Assembly: GCF_000499785.1 (NCBI RefSeq)
Contig: NZ_HG726020.1
Coordinates: 1,344,316-1,408,315 of the forward strand
DNA: 64,000 nt
DNA from: Bacteroides neonati
GTDB lineage: Bacteria; Bacteroidota; Bacteroidia; Bacteroidales; Bacteroidaceae
Direction of reading: 5' to 3'
Shown: one piece after another, positions 1 to 8,250 of the stretch
How the letters are laid out: each line of letters begins with the position of its first letter
Position numbering within the stretch: the first letter of the stretch is position 1
The notes under the pieces: model-generated
What the model was told of the DNA's origin: nothing
Databases searched by the model: none
The model's input: only the letters and a program-made list of their open reading frames with translations
Position numbers and translations under genes: made by a program

Positions 1-537
1 CATCATCCCTGTTTCCTTGGTCGAGGATTCTTTGGTACGGGCACTCAGGGAGGTGCGTACTTTTTCGTTGGCGGTTTTCATGCCCGCTACCATGGGTGCG
101 AGCGAGAGGGCGGCTACCTGTGCACTGCATTTGCCTTCGAGGTCGGTGATGAGATTGGTCATCAATCCGGTTTGCCGGTCGAGCTGCATGGCGGGTTCAA
201 TCCTGTAGTCCTTGAGGAGTTGTGCAAGTATGCGTGCGGCCTCTTGCATGGTGGTGTCGGGTATGTTGAGAAAGGCTTTAACTGCATTTTTCAACCCCAG
301 ATAGAGGGCATCTCGTTGCGAATCGGCTGTGGCTATTTCGTCGGTGATGAAGCTCTTGCGCGAGGTAACCAGCGCGGCATCTTCCTTCTCGATAGCTGCC
401 TGATAGGCGGAGAGTTGAGAGGTTAGTTTGGCTTTTACTTTGCTGTTGGCGTTGATGCGTGTCAGCATTTCGGTGTGGTAAGAAAAATGGGCACCGTTGT
501 CCATTTTAGCAAGATAGATTTCAGAGATTTCAATCAT
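1..537 (-). CDS. DUF6261-like protein of unknown function, 3' part missing
   Basis: The reverse strand is open for 179 codons from an ATG at 537-535 to the window edge, so the C-terminus lies outside. The protein begins MIEISEIYLAKMDNGAHF and is mostly predicted helix rich in Ala, Leu, Lys and Thr, without signal peptide or membrane segment. From memory it resembles the Bacteroides family annotated as DUF6261, whose function is unknown; I could not search for it. The plus-strand ORFs over the same bases (17-208, 172-426) are shadows: codon use fits the minus frame better. The start is the first ATG after an AT-rich leader. It lies 35 bp downstream of the small membrane gene at 573-854, on the same strand, so the two could share a transcript. 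Confidence 0.72.
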   Translation of the reverse strand, partial: MIEISEIYLAKMDNGAHFSYHTEMLTRINANSKVKAKLTSQLSAYQAAIEKEDAALVTSRKSFITDEIATADSQRDALYLGLKNAVKAFLNIPDTTMQEAARILAQLLKDYRIEPAMQLDRQTGLMTNLITDLEGKCSAQVAALSLAPMVAGMKTANEKVRTSLSARTKESSTKETGMM

Positions 538-572
538 AAGATTAGAATTTAAATGGTTAATAAATAAAGTTT

Positions 573-854
573 TTATTTTATTAGAAACATCGAAATGAGC
601 GTAATCAATGATAAAATGAGAGAAATGAGGAGCGCTATTTTTTTCTCTCTCCTGACGAAATAGCTGATAAAACAGTAAATCGTAATGGAGAGTTCCAATA
701 ATATAAACGGTATTGTTAGCAGTTCAACAAAGAATGAGATAAAAGATTTTGCTTCAACAAAATGATAGTTACCATTGAGAAAAAGAAATAGAAAATAGCT
801 ACTTACAATGACAGTAAGTATAAGTATATGCTTGGCATTGATCTTGTTTTTCAT
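573..854 (-). CDS. small hypothetical membrane protein (93 aa)
   Basis: An AT-rich 93-codon ORF. The protein has three likely membrane helices, at about residues 9-28, 38-65 and 72-92, separated by short charged loops (RREKK before the last helix). No domain is recognised. The leader before the ATG (AAAAGATAAAAACA) is the A-rich type usual for Bacteroidales. It lies upstream of the DUF6261-like gene on the same strand. Base composition is clearly lower in G+C than the glycan operon to the right. It could be a real small membrane protein or a chance hydrophobic ORF; the length, leader and absence of a competing frame favour a real gene. Confidence 0.5.
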   Translation of the reverse strand: MKNKINAKHILILTVIVSSYFLFLFLNGNYHFVEAKSFISFFVELLTIPFILLELSITIYCFISYFVRREKKIALLISLILSLITLISMFLIK

Positions 855-1042
855 TGTTTTTATCTTTTAAGATTGAAGTTAGTTTTTCATAATTACCGTA
901 TTTGATAGTACAAATGGCTTTAGTTCATTGTGTTGCAATAAATATGAGGTTTTTTCTTGTAAAACATTAATTATCAGTATAATTTTATTTTTAATTAACT
1001 CTTCGCGAGCAGACGAAATACGTATTTAAATGAATTAAAGAG

Positions 1043-1264
1043 AAGAACGCGGCATTCTTATTCCTATTAAAAAAAAGAAGGCAAAAAACGCCGCGTTCTA
1101 ATGTCTTTTTATTTTTTTTGAGCAAGGAACGCAGCATTCTCATGCGTTTTTATTTTTGGGGGATTAAGAATGCAGCATTCTCGGGTCTTTTATTTTTTTC
1201 TGAACTAAGAACGCTGCGTTCTAATACCTTTTTGTTTTTTTGGATCAAGAATGCAGCATTCTTA
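1043..1264. repeat. array of six palindromic ~17-bp repeats, ~41-bp period
   Basis: Six copies of a near-palindrome with consensus AAGAAYGCNGCRTTCT start at about 1043, 1085, 1124, 1166, 1207 and 1247. Start-to-start spacings are 42, 39, 42, 41 and 40 bp. The spacers are T-rich (runs such as CTTTTTATTTTTTTT). About 41 bp equals four helical turns, so all sites would lie on one face of the DNA. Copies differ mainly by C/T and G/A changes that keep the dyad (AACGC with GCGTT, AATGC with GCATT), which suggests selection on symmetry. This may be a protein-binding array or a repeat element family; the sequence does not say which. Confidence 0.7.
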
Positions 1265-1477
1265 GCTTCACCGTTTAAGGACAAGCAAAAAGGTTACGAT
1301 TTTCATAGCTATCACTTTTAACTAGATATTGGTGATTTAGCAAATTAAAGCATCACAGATTATTTTCTACAAGTTTGAAAAAGCAAGCAGAACAGAGTTA
1401 AATACATAGGTGTTAGCATATACAAAGAATGAACATCAAAATAAAGTGGGATAGCGTCGATTTTGATCGGAGCATAT

Positions 1478-1535
1478 AACTATCGCCGATTTCCACCTTT
1501 TTCATTGAAGAAAACGGTGGAAACCGGCGATAGTT
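1478..1535. repeat. 20-bp inverted repeat, 18-nt loop
   Basis: The left arm (1478-1497) and right arm (1516-1535) are complementary except for one position. The loop ends (TTTTTC and GAAAAC) can add more pairs. It lies 45 bp beyond the stop codon of the GH92 gene, which reads toward it, so it may end or stabilise that operon's mRNA. No T-run follows on the minus strand, so it is not a classical Rho-independent terminator. A dispersed palindromic repeat is the alternative. Confidence 0.6.
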
Positions 1536-1579
1536 AATAGTAGAAAAACAGATGGTGCTTCGGTAAGAAGCGTTCTTAT

Positions 1580-3835
1580 CTATTTCAGACGGAAACGAAG
1601 CGTGCCGCCATGTATCAATTCATCGTGTGTAATCCGGAAGCGATTGATCTTCTTATTGCCCAACCGAACCTCTTCGATATACAACGATTCGGGACGCTTG
1701 CGGTCTGTTTCGATGATTAATTCGGTTTCCTTATAGTATTCGGGGCTCAGGCGAATGGTTACCTTGTCGAACACAGGGGTAGTCAAGGTATACTCGGGCG
1801 AACCGGGACAGTCGGGATAGAAACCGATCATATTGAATATGGCCCAGGCGGACATGGTTCCGGTATCATCGTTGCCGGGGATACCGTCGGGCTTGGTCGT
1901 AAAGTGCTTGGCCAGCAATCGTTGGGTTTGTTGTTGCGTACGCCACTCCTCGCCTTTGAAATAGGAGAAGAGATAGGGATAGGCAATATCGGGCTCATTG
2001 GCAGGATCGTACAAACCTTCGTCGAATACCTTTTGAAGCTTATTGACAAAGGCTTTCTTGCCTCCCATCAGTTTGGCCAGACCGTACACATCGTGGGGCA
2101 CGTAGAATGTATAATTCCACGCATTGCCTTCATGGAAACCGGGACTCGGCTCAAAATTCTCGCCTTGTTTCGGATCGAACGGTGTGTAGAACGATCCGTC
2201 GGGCAGAAGCGGACGAAGCATACCAAACTCCTTGCTGAAATAGTTGCGATAACCCAACGAACGATTGTAGAACAGCTTGGCATCGTCTTTCTTGCCCAGC
2301 GCGGCAGCGAAACGAGACAGGGCATTGTCGGCAATGTAATATTCGAGTGCATGAGAAACCGAATTGTCGAACGGCTCGCGCAGCGCAACATAGCCTTTTT
2401 GCAGGTAATCATCGTTGTCGGGACGCATCAAATTGTCCGCACCTGCGGCAGTGGCCGATTTGTACATGGCTTCGTAGGCCAGATCGACATCGAAATTGCG
2501 CAACCCTTTCAGGTACGTATCGACAATGACCGGAATGCTCGGATCGCCCTCCATGGTCAGTGTTTCGCGACCGTAAAGCTCCCATTTGGGCAACCAGCCG
2601 TGTTCGCGATACATATCGAGCATCGTGCGCACCATATCCATCTGACGCTCGGGATAAACCAGCGTGAGCAGTTGATGCACGTTGCGGTACGTATCCCAGA
2701 GCGAGAATACCGTATAGCGATTGCCCTCGGCGGTTAGAATCTCCCCACTCTCCATGGCGGGATACTGTCCGTTTACGTCTTGCAGAATATTGGGATGGAT
2801 GAGCAGGTGATAGAGGGCGGTGTAAAACACAGTCTTCTGATCGTCCGTTCCTCCCTCTACGCGAATGCGAGAGAGATCATCGTTCCAATGAGCCACAGCT
2901 TCGGCATGCACCTGCTCGAAGTTCTTTTTGGACTGCTCCTGTTCCAGATTCAAGCGTGCATTCTCTATGCTGACAAACGAAACACCCATCTGCACTTCGA
3001 TCTGTTCGCCCTCTTCGGTATCGAACGTGAAGAAGGCACCGATATCATCGCCTGCCAACTCTTTGCTGTACTTGGTGTAGAGTTTGAGCTTGCCGTTATC
3101 GGCATCCCACTGTGCTTCGACTCCGGTCATGGGGCGTTGTCTTTTCCAATAACCCGTACGCAGAGGTTTCTTGTTGACCCGCATCACAAAATAGATCGGG
3201 AATACCGCCTGCGGGTTGTAACAGAAAGTGCCCAGCACCTTCATGCCTTCTACCTCGTAGTCATTGACGCGTCGCAGCATTGCTCCCGTTTCATTGGTCA
3301 ACCCCTCGCCCAGATTCAGCAAGATGTGGCTCTCTCCTTTGGGGAAGGTAAACCGTGAGATGCCGGTACGTGGGGTAGCCGATACTTCGGTTTTCACCTG
3401 ATACTTGGTCAGGTAGTTGGTGTAATATCCGGGCGATGCCTGTTCGTCTTTGTAGCGGCTGCCGTACTCCTTGTAGTCTACATTCAGCTTCCCGGTGGTG
3501 GGCATCAACAGCAGCGAGCCCAGTTCGGGGCAGCCTACGCCACTGAGGTTTACGTGCGCATAGCCCGTAAAGAAACTGTTGTGATACTCGTAAGGAGTCG
3601 ACCACCAACGGGCGTCCTTATCGTACTTATTGTCCGAAGAGCCCATCACGTTGAAGGGCACTACAGACATCATCCCATTGGGGCATACAGCTCCGGGATT
3701 GGTGGTTCCAAAGTTCGTGGTTCCGATAAACGGATTCACGTAATTGGTAGGAATAAACTCCCCTCCTCCCTGCCCAAAAACGGAGCAGAGAGAAGCAAGG
3801 AGGCAAAAAGGAAGTGTTAAGAAGAATCGTTTCAT
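1580..3835 (-). CDS. GH92 family alpha-mannosidase (secreted)
   Basis: A 751-aa glycoside hydrolase family 92 enzyme, an exo-acting calcium-dependent alpha-mannosidase that trims alpha-linked mannose from N-glycans. A signal peptide (about residues 1-21, [21 protein letters not shown]) has no clear lipobox, suggesting a periplasmic enzyme. The N-terminal motif YVNPFIGT is at about 32-39. The acid-bearing motif HEGNAW is at 568-573, and GNDDTGTMSAW, which carries the proposed catalytic base Asp, is at 654-664. Length is normal for the family. It is the last gene of a five-gene operon and overlaps the GH130 stop codon (TAATG), implying translational coupling. Which alpha linkage it cuts cannot be told from sequence. 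Confidence 0.95.
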   Translation of the reverse strand: MKRFFLTLPFCLLASLCSVFGQGGGEFIPTNYVNPFIGTTNFGTTNPGAVCPNGMMSVVPFNVMGSSDNKYDKDARWWSTPYEYHNSFFTGYAHVNLSGVGCPELGSLLLMPTTGKLNVDYKEYGSRYKDEQASPGYYTNYLTKYQVKTEVSATPRTGISRFTFPKGESHILLNLGEGLTNETGAMLRRVNDYEVEGMKVLGTFCYNPQAVFPIYFVMRVNKKPLRTGYWKRQRPMTGVEAQWDADNGKLKLYTKYSKELAGDDIGAFFTFDTEEGEQIEVQMGVSFVSIENARLNLEQEQSKKNFEQVHAEAVAHWNDDLSRIRVEGGTDDQKTVFYTALYHLLIHPNILQDVNGQYPAMESGEILTAEGNRYTVFSLWDTYRNVHQLLTLVYPERQMDMVRTMLDMYREHGWLPKWELYGRETLTMEGDPSIPVIVDTYLKGLRNFDVDLAYEAMYKSATAAGADNLMRPDNDDYLQKGYVALREPFDNSVSHALEYYIADNALSRFAAALGKKDDAKLFYNRSLGYRNYFSKEFGMLRPLLPDGSFYTPFDPKQGENFEPSPGFHEGNAWNYTFYVPHDVYGLAKLMGGKKAFVNKLQKVFDEGLYDPANEPDIAYPYLFSYFKGEEWRTQQQTQRLLAKHFTTKPDGIPGNDDTGTMSAWAIFNMIGFYPDCPGSPEYTLTTPVFDKVTIRLSPEYYKETELIIETDRKRPESLYIEEVRLGNKKINRFRITHDELIHGGTLRFRLK

Positions 3836-4836
3836 TAAATAATGCTGGTACGTTTCGTAAACTCAATAATTTCGGGGATGTAGCCAAAAGCAAGTCCCGT
3901 TACCGTATCGGCACAACCGTAATAGATAGCGATGCGCCCCGTTTCAGAGTCATGAAGGGCAGCACACGGGAAGCATACGTTGGGAACATCGCCCGTGCAC
4001 TCGTAAATCTTTTGTGGAGAAATCAAATAAGGGCCCGAACGGTATTTCACCTTCCAAGGTTGTTCCAGATCGAGCAATGCCGAACCGAAGCTGTACACAA
4101 AACCATTGCACGAAGCCAACACACCGTGATAGATCAGCAACCAGCCTTCGGATGTTTCGATCGGAATCGGACCTGCACCAATCTTGGTACACTGCCAAGC
4201 ACTCTGTTCAAACGGAGCAGGCGACATAACATGACGGTGATGCCCCCAGAACTCCATATCGGGCGATTCGCTATAGAAGATATCTCCGAAAGGTGTATGT
4301 CCGTTATCGCTCGGACGGCTCAACATGGCAAAGCGTCCGTTGATCTTACGGGGAAACATCACTCCGTTGCGGTTAAAGGGAATGAATGCATTTTCGAGCT
4401 GGTGGAAGGTTACGAAATCATACGTATAAGCTACACCAATCGTTGGACCGTGATAGCCGTTGCACCAGGTTACATAGTAGCGATCTTCGATAAAGCATAC
4501 GCGCGGATCGTAGCCGTATACCCACTCGCCTATCTCGGCATCGTTGCACTCGAACTTCAACGGTTCTTCATTGATCTGCCAGTTGATGGCATCTTTACTA
4601 AAACCTACGTGCAAACGCATACGACGATTCGTATCATCGCAACGGAACACACCGGCATACGCACCGTTGAAGGTAACCACGGCACTGTTGAAGATACTAT
4701 TCGATGTAGGCAACAAATCGCGAGGGATAATAGGGTTGGCAGAGCAACGCCATACTACTTCGTTCGAGCCTTCGGGACGATCTTCCCAAGGCATAGCGGG
4801 CAGGGCTTGGCCTGCAATTTTAATAGATTCAGTCAT
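3835..4836 (-). CDS. GH130 beta-1,4-mannosyl-GlcNAc phosphorylase-type enzyme
   Basis: A 333-aa protein of glycoside hydrolase family 130. It has no signal peptide, so it acts in the cytoplasm. The YDPRV motif holds Asp110, matching the catalytic Asp of GH130 phosphorylases, and the protein is full length. GH130 members in N-glycan loci phosphorolyse Man-beta-1,4-GlcNAc to mannose-1-phosphate and GlcNAc. That fits the neighbours: mannosidases and a hexosaminidase that would produce the disaccharide, and a carrier gene 25 bp upstream that could import it. The stop overlaps the start of the downstream GH92 gene. A GH130 enzyme acting on other beta-mannosides is possible, but the context argues for the N-glycan core. 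Confidence 0.92.
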   Translation of the reverse strand: MTESIKIAGQALPAMPWEDRPEGSNEVVWRCSANPIIPRDLLPTSNSIFNSAVVTFNGAYAGVFRCDDTNRRMRLHVGFSKDAINWQINEEPLKFECNDAEIGEWVYGYDPRVCFIEDRYYVTWCNGYHGPTIGVAYTYDFVTFHQLENAFIPFNRNGVMFPRKINGRFAMLSRPSDNGHTPFGDIFYSESPDMEFWGHHRHVMSPAPFEQSAWQCTKIGAGPIPIETSEGWLLIYHGVLASCNGFVYSFGSALLDLEQPWKVKYRSGPYLISPQKIYECTGDVPNVCFPCAALHDSETGRIAIYYGCADTVTGLAFGYIPEIIEFTKRTSII

Positions 4837-4861
4837 TTTTAATTAGTTTGTTTTTATAGGT

Positions 4862-6151
4862 TTATTTTTTTTCGTCTTTATACGTAAACGGAACCAGCCA
4901 CGTGATAATAAAGGCCGGAATGGTAGCAATAAGCACATAGATGAAGAAGTCGCGATAGCCCAACCAGTCGCTCAGGTAACCACTCATCATACCGGGAATC
5001 ATCACGCCCAGATTCATAATGCCCGAAGCAAAGGCGTAGTGTGCCATTTGGTGCTTGCCGGGAGCTACCTGCTGCATCATAAACAGGGTAAGTCCCACGA
5101 ATCCGAAGCCGTAGCCGAAATACTCGAACGCAATGGCACTGCCGACGAGCACGATGCTATCGGGTTGATAGATGGCAAGTAGCGGATAAACGGCAAAAGG
5201 GATATTGAAGACGCAGCAAAGCGTAAAGAGTGTTTTCTTCAATCCGCGTCCGGCAATAAAGTAACCGGCCAAGAAAGAGCCTAACACAAATGCACCTGCA
5301 CCAAACGAACCGTAGTAGATACCAATTTGCTGCTCGGTCAGTCCCAGTCCACCTTCGGCAACGGAGGCTTTGAGAAACAACGGCACAATCTTCATCACAT
5401 ACCCTTCGGCAAAACGATAGAGGATGATGAACGCAATGTACCACACAATGTATTTCTTGGCAAAGAACGTACAGATAACCTCCCACAGCGCGCGCATGGT
5501 ATCACGAAAAGACTTCACCTCTTCGACCGCACCACCGCCCGAAGGAAGCATACGTATGTGATACAACCCCAGCAGCACCATGATAGCACCGCAACTGCCC
5601 ATGATAATCATCCAGGCATTGGCTTCGCCTACGATACCGATCAGGTATCCGGCCAGGTAAACCAGTCCGCCGGTAGCCACAATCTTTGCCAGGTTATAGA
5701 AAGCCCCCTGCCAGCCGATATACTTCGCTTGATCGGCTTTGGAAAGCACACTCATATATACACCGTCGGTAGCCACATCGTGTGTGGCTCCACTAAAGGC
5801 AATTACTGCCAGTAGGGCAATGGAGTAACAGAAGAAATCGGGCAGATGCAACGAGAGCGCTACCAACCCAAACATCACACCGGTGGCAATCTGGGTAAGC
5901 ACAACAAAGTACTTCTTGGTTTTGTACATTTCGAGGAAAGGACTCCATAGCGGTTTCAAAGTCCACGGAAGCATGATAAGCGATGTCCAGAAAGCAATCT
6001 GGGCATCTGACACGCCCATGCCTTTGTACATTAAAACAGCCACCATGTTGAGTACCACAAAGGGCAATCCCATGGCGAAATAAACAGTAGGTACCCAGGT
6101 TACCGGGCTTTGATTCAATTTATGTGTTGACATGTATTTATTATTGTTCAT
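4862..6151 (-). CDS. MFS sugar transporter, probably for N-glycan-derived (di)saccharide
   Basis: A 429-aa major facilitator superfamily protein with about 12 hydrophobic segments. The N-terminus resembles the AmpG-like branch (PTVYFAMGLPFVVLNM, then SLIMLPWTLKPLWSPF). A start at Met7 (MSTHKL) is equally possible. It sits between the GH20 gene (10 bp gap) and the GH130 gene (25 bp gap) on the same strand. By position it should carry the small oligosaccharide released in the periplasm, most likely Man-GlcNAc, across the inner membrane to the phosphorylase. Substrate is inferred from context only. Confidence 0.9.
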   Translation of the reverse strand: MNNNKYMSTHKLNQSPVTWVPTVYFAMGLPFVVLNMVAVLMYKGMGVSDAQIAFWTSLIMLPWTLKPLWSPFLEMYKTKKYFVVLTQIATGVMFGLVALSLHLPDFFCYSIALLAVIAFSGATHDVATDGVYMSVLSKADQAKYIGWQGAFYNLAKIVATGGLVYLAGYLIGIVGEANAWMIIMGSCGAIMVLLGLYHIRMLPSGGGAVEEVKSFRDTMRALWEVICTFFAKKYIVWYIAFIILYRFAEGYVMKIVPLFLKASVAEGGLGLTEQQIGIYYGSFGAGAFVLGSFLAGYFIAGRGLKKTLFTLCCVFNIPFAVYPLLAIYQPDSIVLVGSAIAFEYFGYGFGFVGLTLFMMQQVAPGKHQMAHYAFASGIMNLGVMIPGMMSGYLSDWLGYRDFFIYVLIATIPAFIITWLVPFTYKDEKK

Positions 6152-6161
6152 TGATAGTCTC

Positions 6162-8225
6162 TTAGCGAATCACAATCTCGTCGGTAAATATAAATCCACC
6201 TTTCTTGTCGGTATGAGCCACGTAGCGTACATAACGTGCATTAATCTCTCCTTTCCATCCAAACTCGCGGAAAATCAGCCTGTCGTACTCGCGCGATAAG
6301 TCATTATCGATGCGGCACAACGGTGCAAACGTCTTTCCATCTTCCGAGGTTTCGATCTCTACATATTCGGGCATCCATACCCACGGTCCGCTAATCTGCA
6401 TCCAATCGGCACTGATGGAGTGTATGGGAGTAGCGGCACCCAGATCGATGGTCACGTCCATACCCTGCTCCAAGAAACCTTGCCAGCGCTGATCGCCATA
6501 CGTCCATCCGCCTCTCAGTCCGTTCACCAAAGCCTGATTGCCTCCGGCGGGATATTGGGGCGAGAAGGGTGTGTTGTAGGTAACGGGCTTACCTACCGCC
6601 AAGTGTTCGACAGGTTGCAGGCTGACGGCTCTTTCGCCTTTTTCTTTCGACAGATCGAAAGGATGATATCCGCGCTCTTTCAAATCCTCTACGGCTACAA
6701 GCGCACGACGATGGAAATCGGGCCATGACTTCTGTTCGAGCGGTGTCCATGCCACCTCGGCCAATGCCAACAGGCGGGGATACAGCATGTATTCGGCATA
6801 TTCGGGCGTACCGATGTATTCGGTCCACAGATTGGCTTGTACGCCCAGAATCAGTTTTTTCTGTTCCGTAGTCAGTGAATCGGGAACCGGGTTATAGCTG
6901 TACACCTTCTTCAAAGGCACATAGCCACCGATGCTTTCGGGTTCGCTCGTCGGGTCGTCTTGCGAATGGTCGAAATAGCAATATCCTCCCGGTGTCATGA
7001 TGGCGCGATGTCCCGAACGGGCAGCAGCAATGCCTCCCCCTTCGCCACGCCATGACATCACGGTAGCATCGGGAGCCAATCCGCCTTCCATAATCTCGTC
7101 CCAGCCCAGCAACTTACGTCCGTTCGCGTTCAAGAATACTTCGATGCGGTGAATCAGGTAGCTTTGTAGTTCGTCTACATTTTGCAGTTTCTCGGCTTCC
7201 ATCCGTGCCTTACACTTCGGACAGGTTTTCCAACCACCCTTGCCGGCTTCGTCTCCACCGATATGAATGTATTCCGAGGGGAAAAGTGCCATCACTTCCG
7301 TCAACACATCTTGCAGAAAGGTGAATGTCTGCTCGTTGCCGATGCAGAAGTCCGAATTGACATAAGGCTTCTCTGCACACGACAGCTCGGGATAAACCGC
7401 CAACACCTCTTCCGAGTGTCCGGGCATCTCTATTTCGGGAATCACCGTAATATGGCGGGCAGCCGCATAGGCTACCACCTCTTTGATATCTTCCTGTGTA
7501 TAATAACCGCCTTGGGCTTTCGGATCGTCTTTCGAGCAGTATTTACTGCCTCCTTTCCACCACTCTTTCCAAGATTCGTAAGGACGCCAGGCAGCCACAT
7601 CGGTGAGTAGCGGGTACTTCTTGATTTCGATACGCCACCCTGCCCCATCGGTGAGATGCCAATGAAAGCGATTCAATTTATAAGACGCCATGGCATCGAG
7701 CTGCTTCATCACAAACTCTTTGCTCCGGAAATGACGAGACACATCGAGATGCATACCGCGGTAGGCAAAACGAGGCGTATCACTTATCTCCATGGCAGGA
7801 ACAACCGACGGAGTTTCGGCCAAACGAATGAGCTGCAACAACGATTGTACGCCATAAAACAGACCGGTTTCGGTAGGCGCGGCAATCGTTATCTTCGATG
7901 TGGTAACCGACAGTGTGTAGCTCTCTTCGGTCGGATAGGCATCCGACGGTTTAACAAGCAATAAACTGATGGTCTGCTCTTTTCGTTCCTTTTTCGTTTG
8001 AGGCAAGTCCAGTGCCGACCCTTTGAGCAACACAAGCAGATGCTCGCGTTGCTCTCCTGTTAGGTTGGTATACAGACGTGTTTTCTGACTCAACGAAAAA
8101 CTGCCTTGCCGCCAGTCAACCTGCGAGGGTTGAGGAATGAGGTTCAATACCGGCTTCTGTCCCGAGGCATCCCATGCAAGGAAGCCGAAGAGCAGTGCCA
8201 TAAAAATCGTACGACAGTGTTTCAT
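6162..8225 (-). CDS. GH20 beta-N-acetylhexosaminidase with C-terminal discoidin-type domain
   Basis: A 687-aa family 20 hexosaminidase that removes terminal beta-linked GlcNAc or GalNAc. A signal peptide (about 1-22) indicates export. The N-terminal GH20b-type domain spans about 25-150 and the TIM barrel about 150-500. The motif HIGGDEAGK at 321-329 contains the catalytic Asp325-Glu326 pair. A predicted F5/8-type C (discoidin-like) carbohydrate-binding module fills about 560-687. The gaps to the neighbours (25 bp upstream, 10 bp downstream) place it inside the GH92 operon, where it would uncap complex N-glycan antennae before mannosidase action. All catalytic motifs look intact. Confidence 0.95.
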   Translation of the reverse strand: MKHCRTIFMALLFGFLAWDASGQKPVLNLIPQPSQVDWRQGSFSLSQKTRLYTNLTGEQREHLLVLLKGSALDLPQTKKERKEQTISLLLVKPSDAYPTEESYTLSVTTSKITIAAPTETGLFYGVQSLLQLIRLAETPSVVPAMEISDTPRFAYRGMHLDVSRHFRSKEFVMKQLDAMASYKLNRFHWHLTDGAGWRIEIKKYPLLTDVAAWRPYESWKEWWKGGSKYCSKDDPKAQGGYYTQEDIKEVVAYAAARHITVIPEIEMPGHSEEVLAVYPELSCAEKPYVNSDFCIGNEQTFTFLQDVLTEVMALFPSEYIHIGGDEAGKGGWKTCPKCKARMEAEKLQNVDELQSYLIHRIEVFLNANGRKLLGWDEIMEGGLAPDATVMSWRGEGGGIAAARSGHRAIMTPGGYCYFDHSQDDPTSEPESIGGYVPLKKVYSYNPVPDSLTTEQKKLILGVQANLWTEYIGTPEYAEYMLYPRLLALAEVAWTPLEQKSWPDFHRRALVAVEDLKERGYHPFDLSKEKGERAVSLQPVEHLAVGKPVTYNTPFSPQYPAGGNQALVNGLRGGWTYGDQRWQGFLEQGMDVTIDLGAATPIHSISADWMQISGPWVWMPEYVEIETSEDGKTFAPLCRIDNDLSREYDRLIFREFGWKGEINARYVRYVAHTDKKGGFIFTDEIVIR

Positions 8226-8250
8226 AGATCTATCTGTGTTTTATGATGAG

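Larger units (their letters stand above)
855..1579. other. 725-bp non-coding stretch
   Basis: No convincing gene. It contains a phased palindrome array (1043-1264) and a long hairpin (1478-1535), described separately. The only ORF of note (1118-1321, plus) is a translation of the palindrome array. The remainder is AT-rich, with no TAnnTTTG promoter that I can assign. Confidence 0.6.

Noticed and set aside
1043..1264. CRISPR array
   Set aside because: Repeats are short, palindromic and degenerate, spacers are low-complexity T-rich, and there are no cas genes.
1118..1321. 67-aa plus-strand ORF
   Set aside because: It is a translation of the palindrome array (repeated KNAAF-type peptides) and has no leader or domain.
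1904..2737. 277-codon plus-strand ORF antisense to GH92
   Set aside because: Shadow of the GH92 gene, whose family motifs lie on the minus strand.
3814..4842. 342-codon plus-strand ORF antisense to GH130
   Set aside because: Long only because of codon bias in the GH130 gene on the other strand; no recognisable protein.
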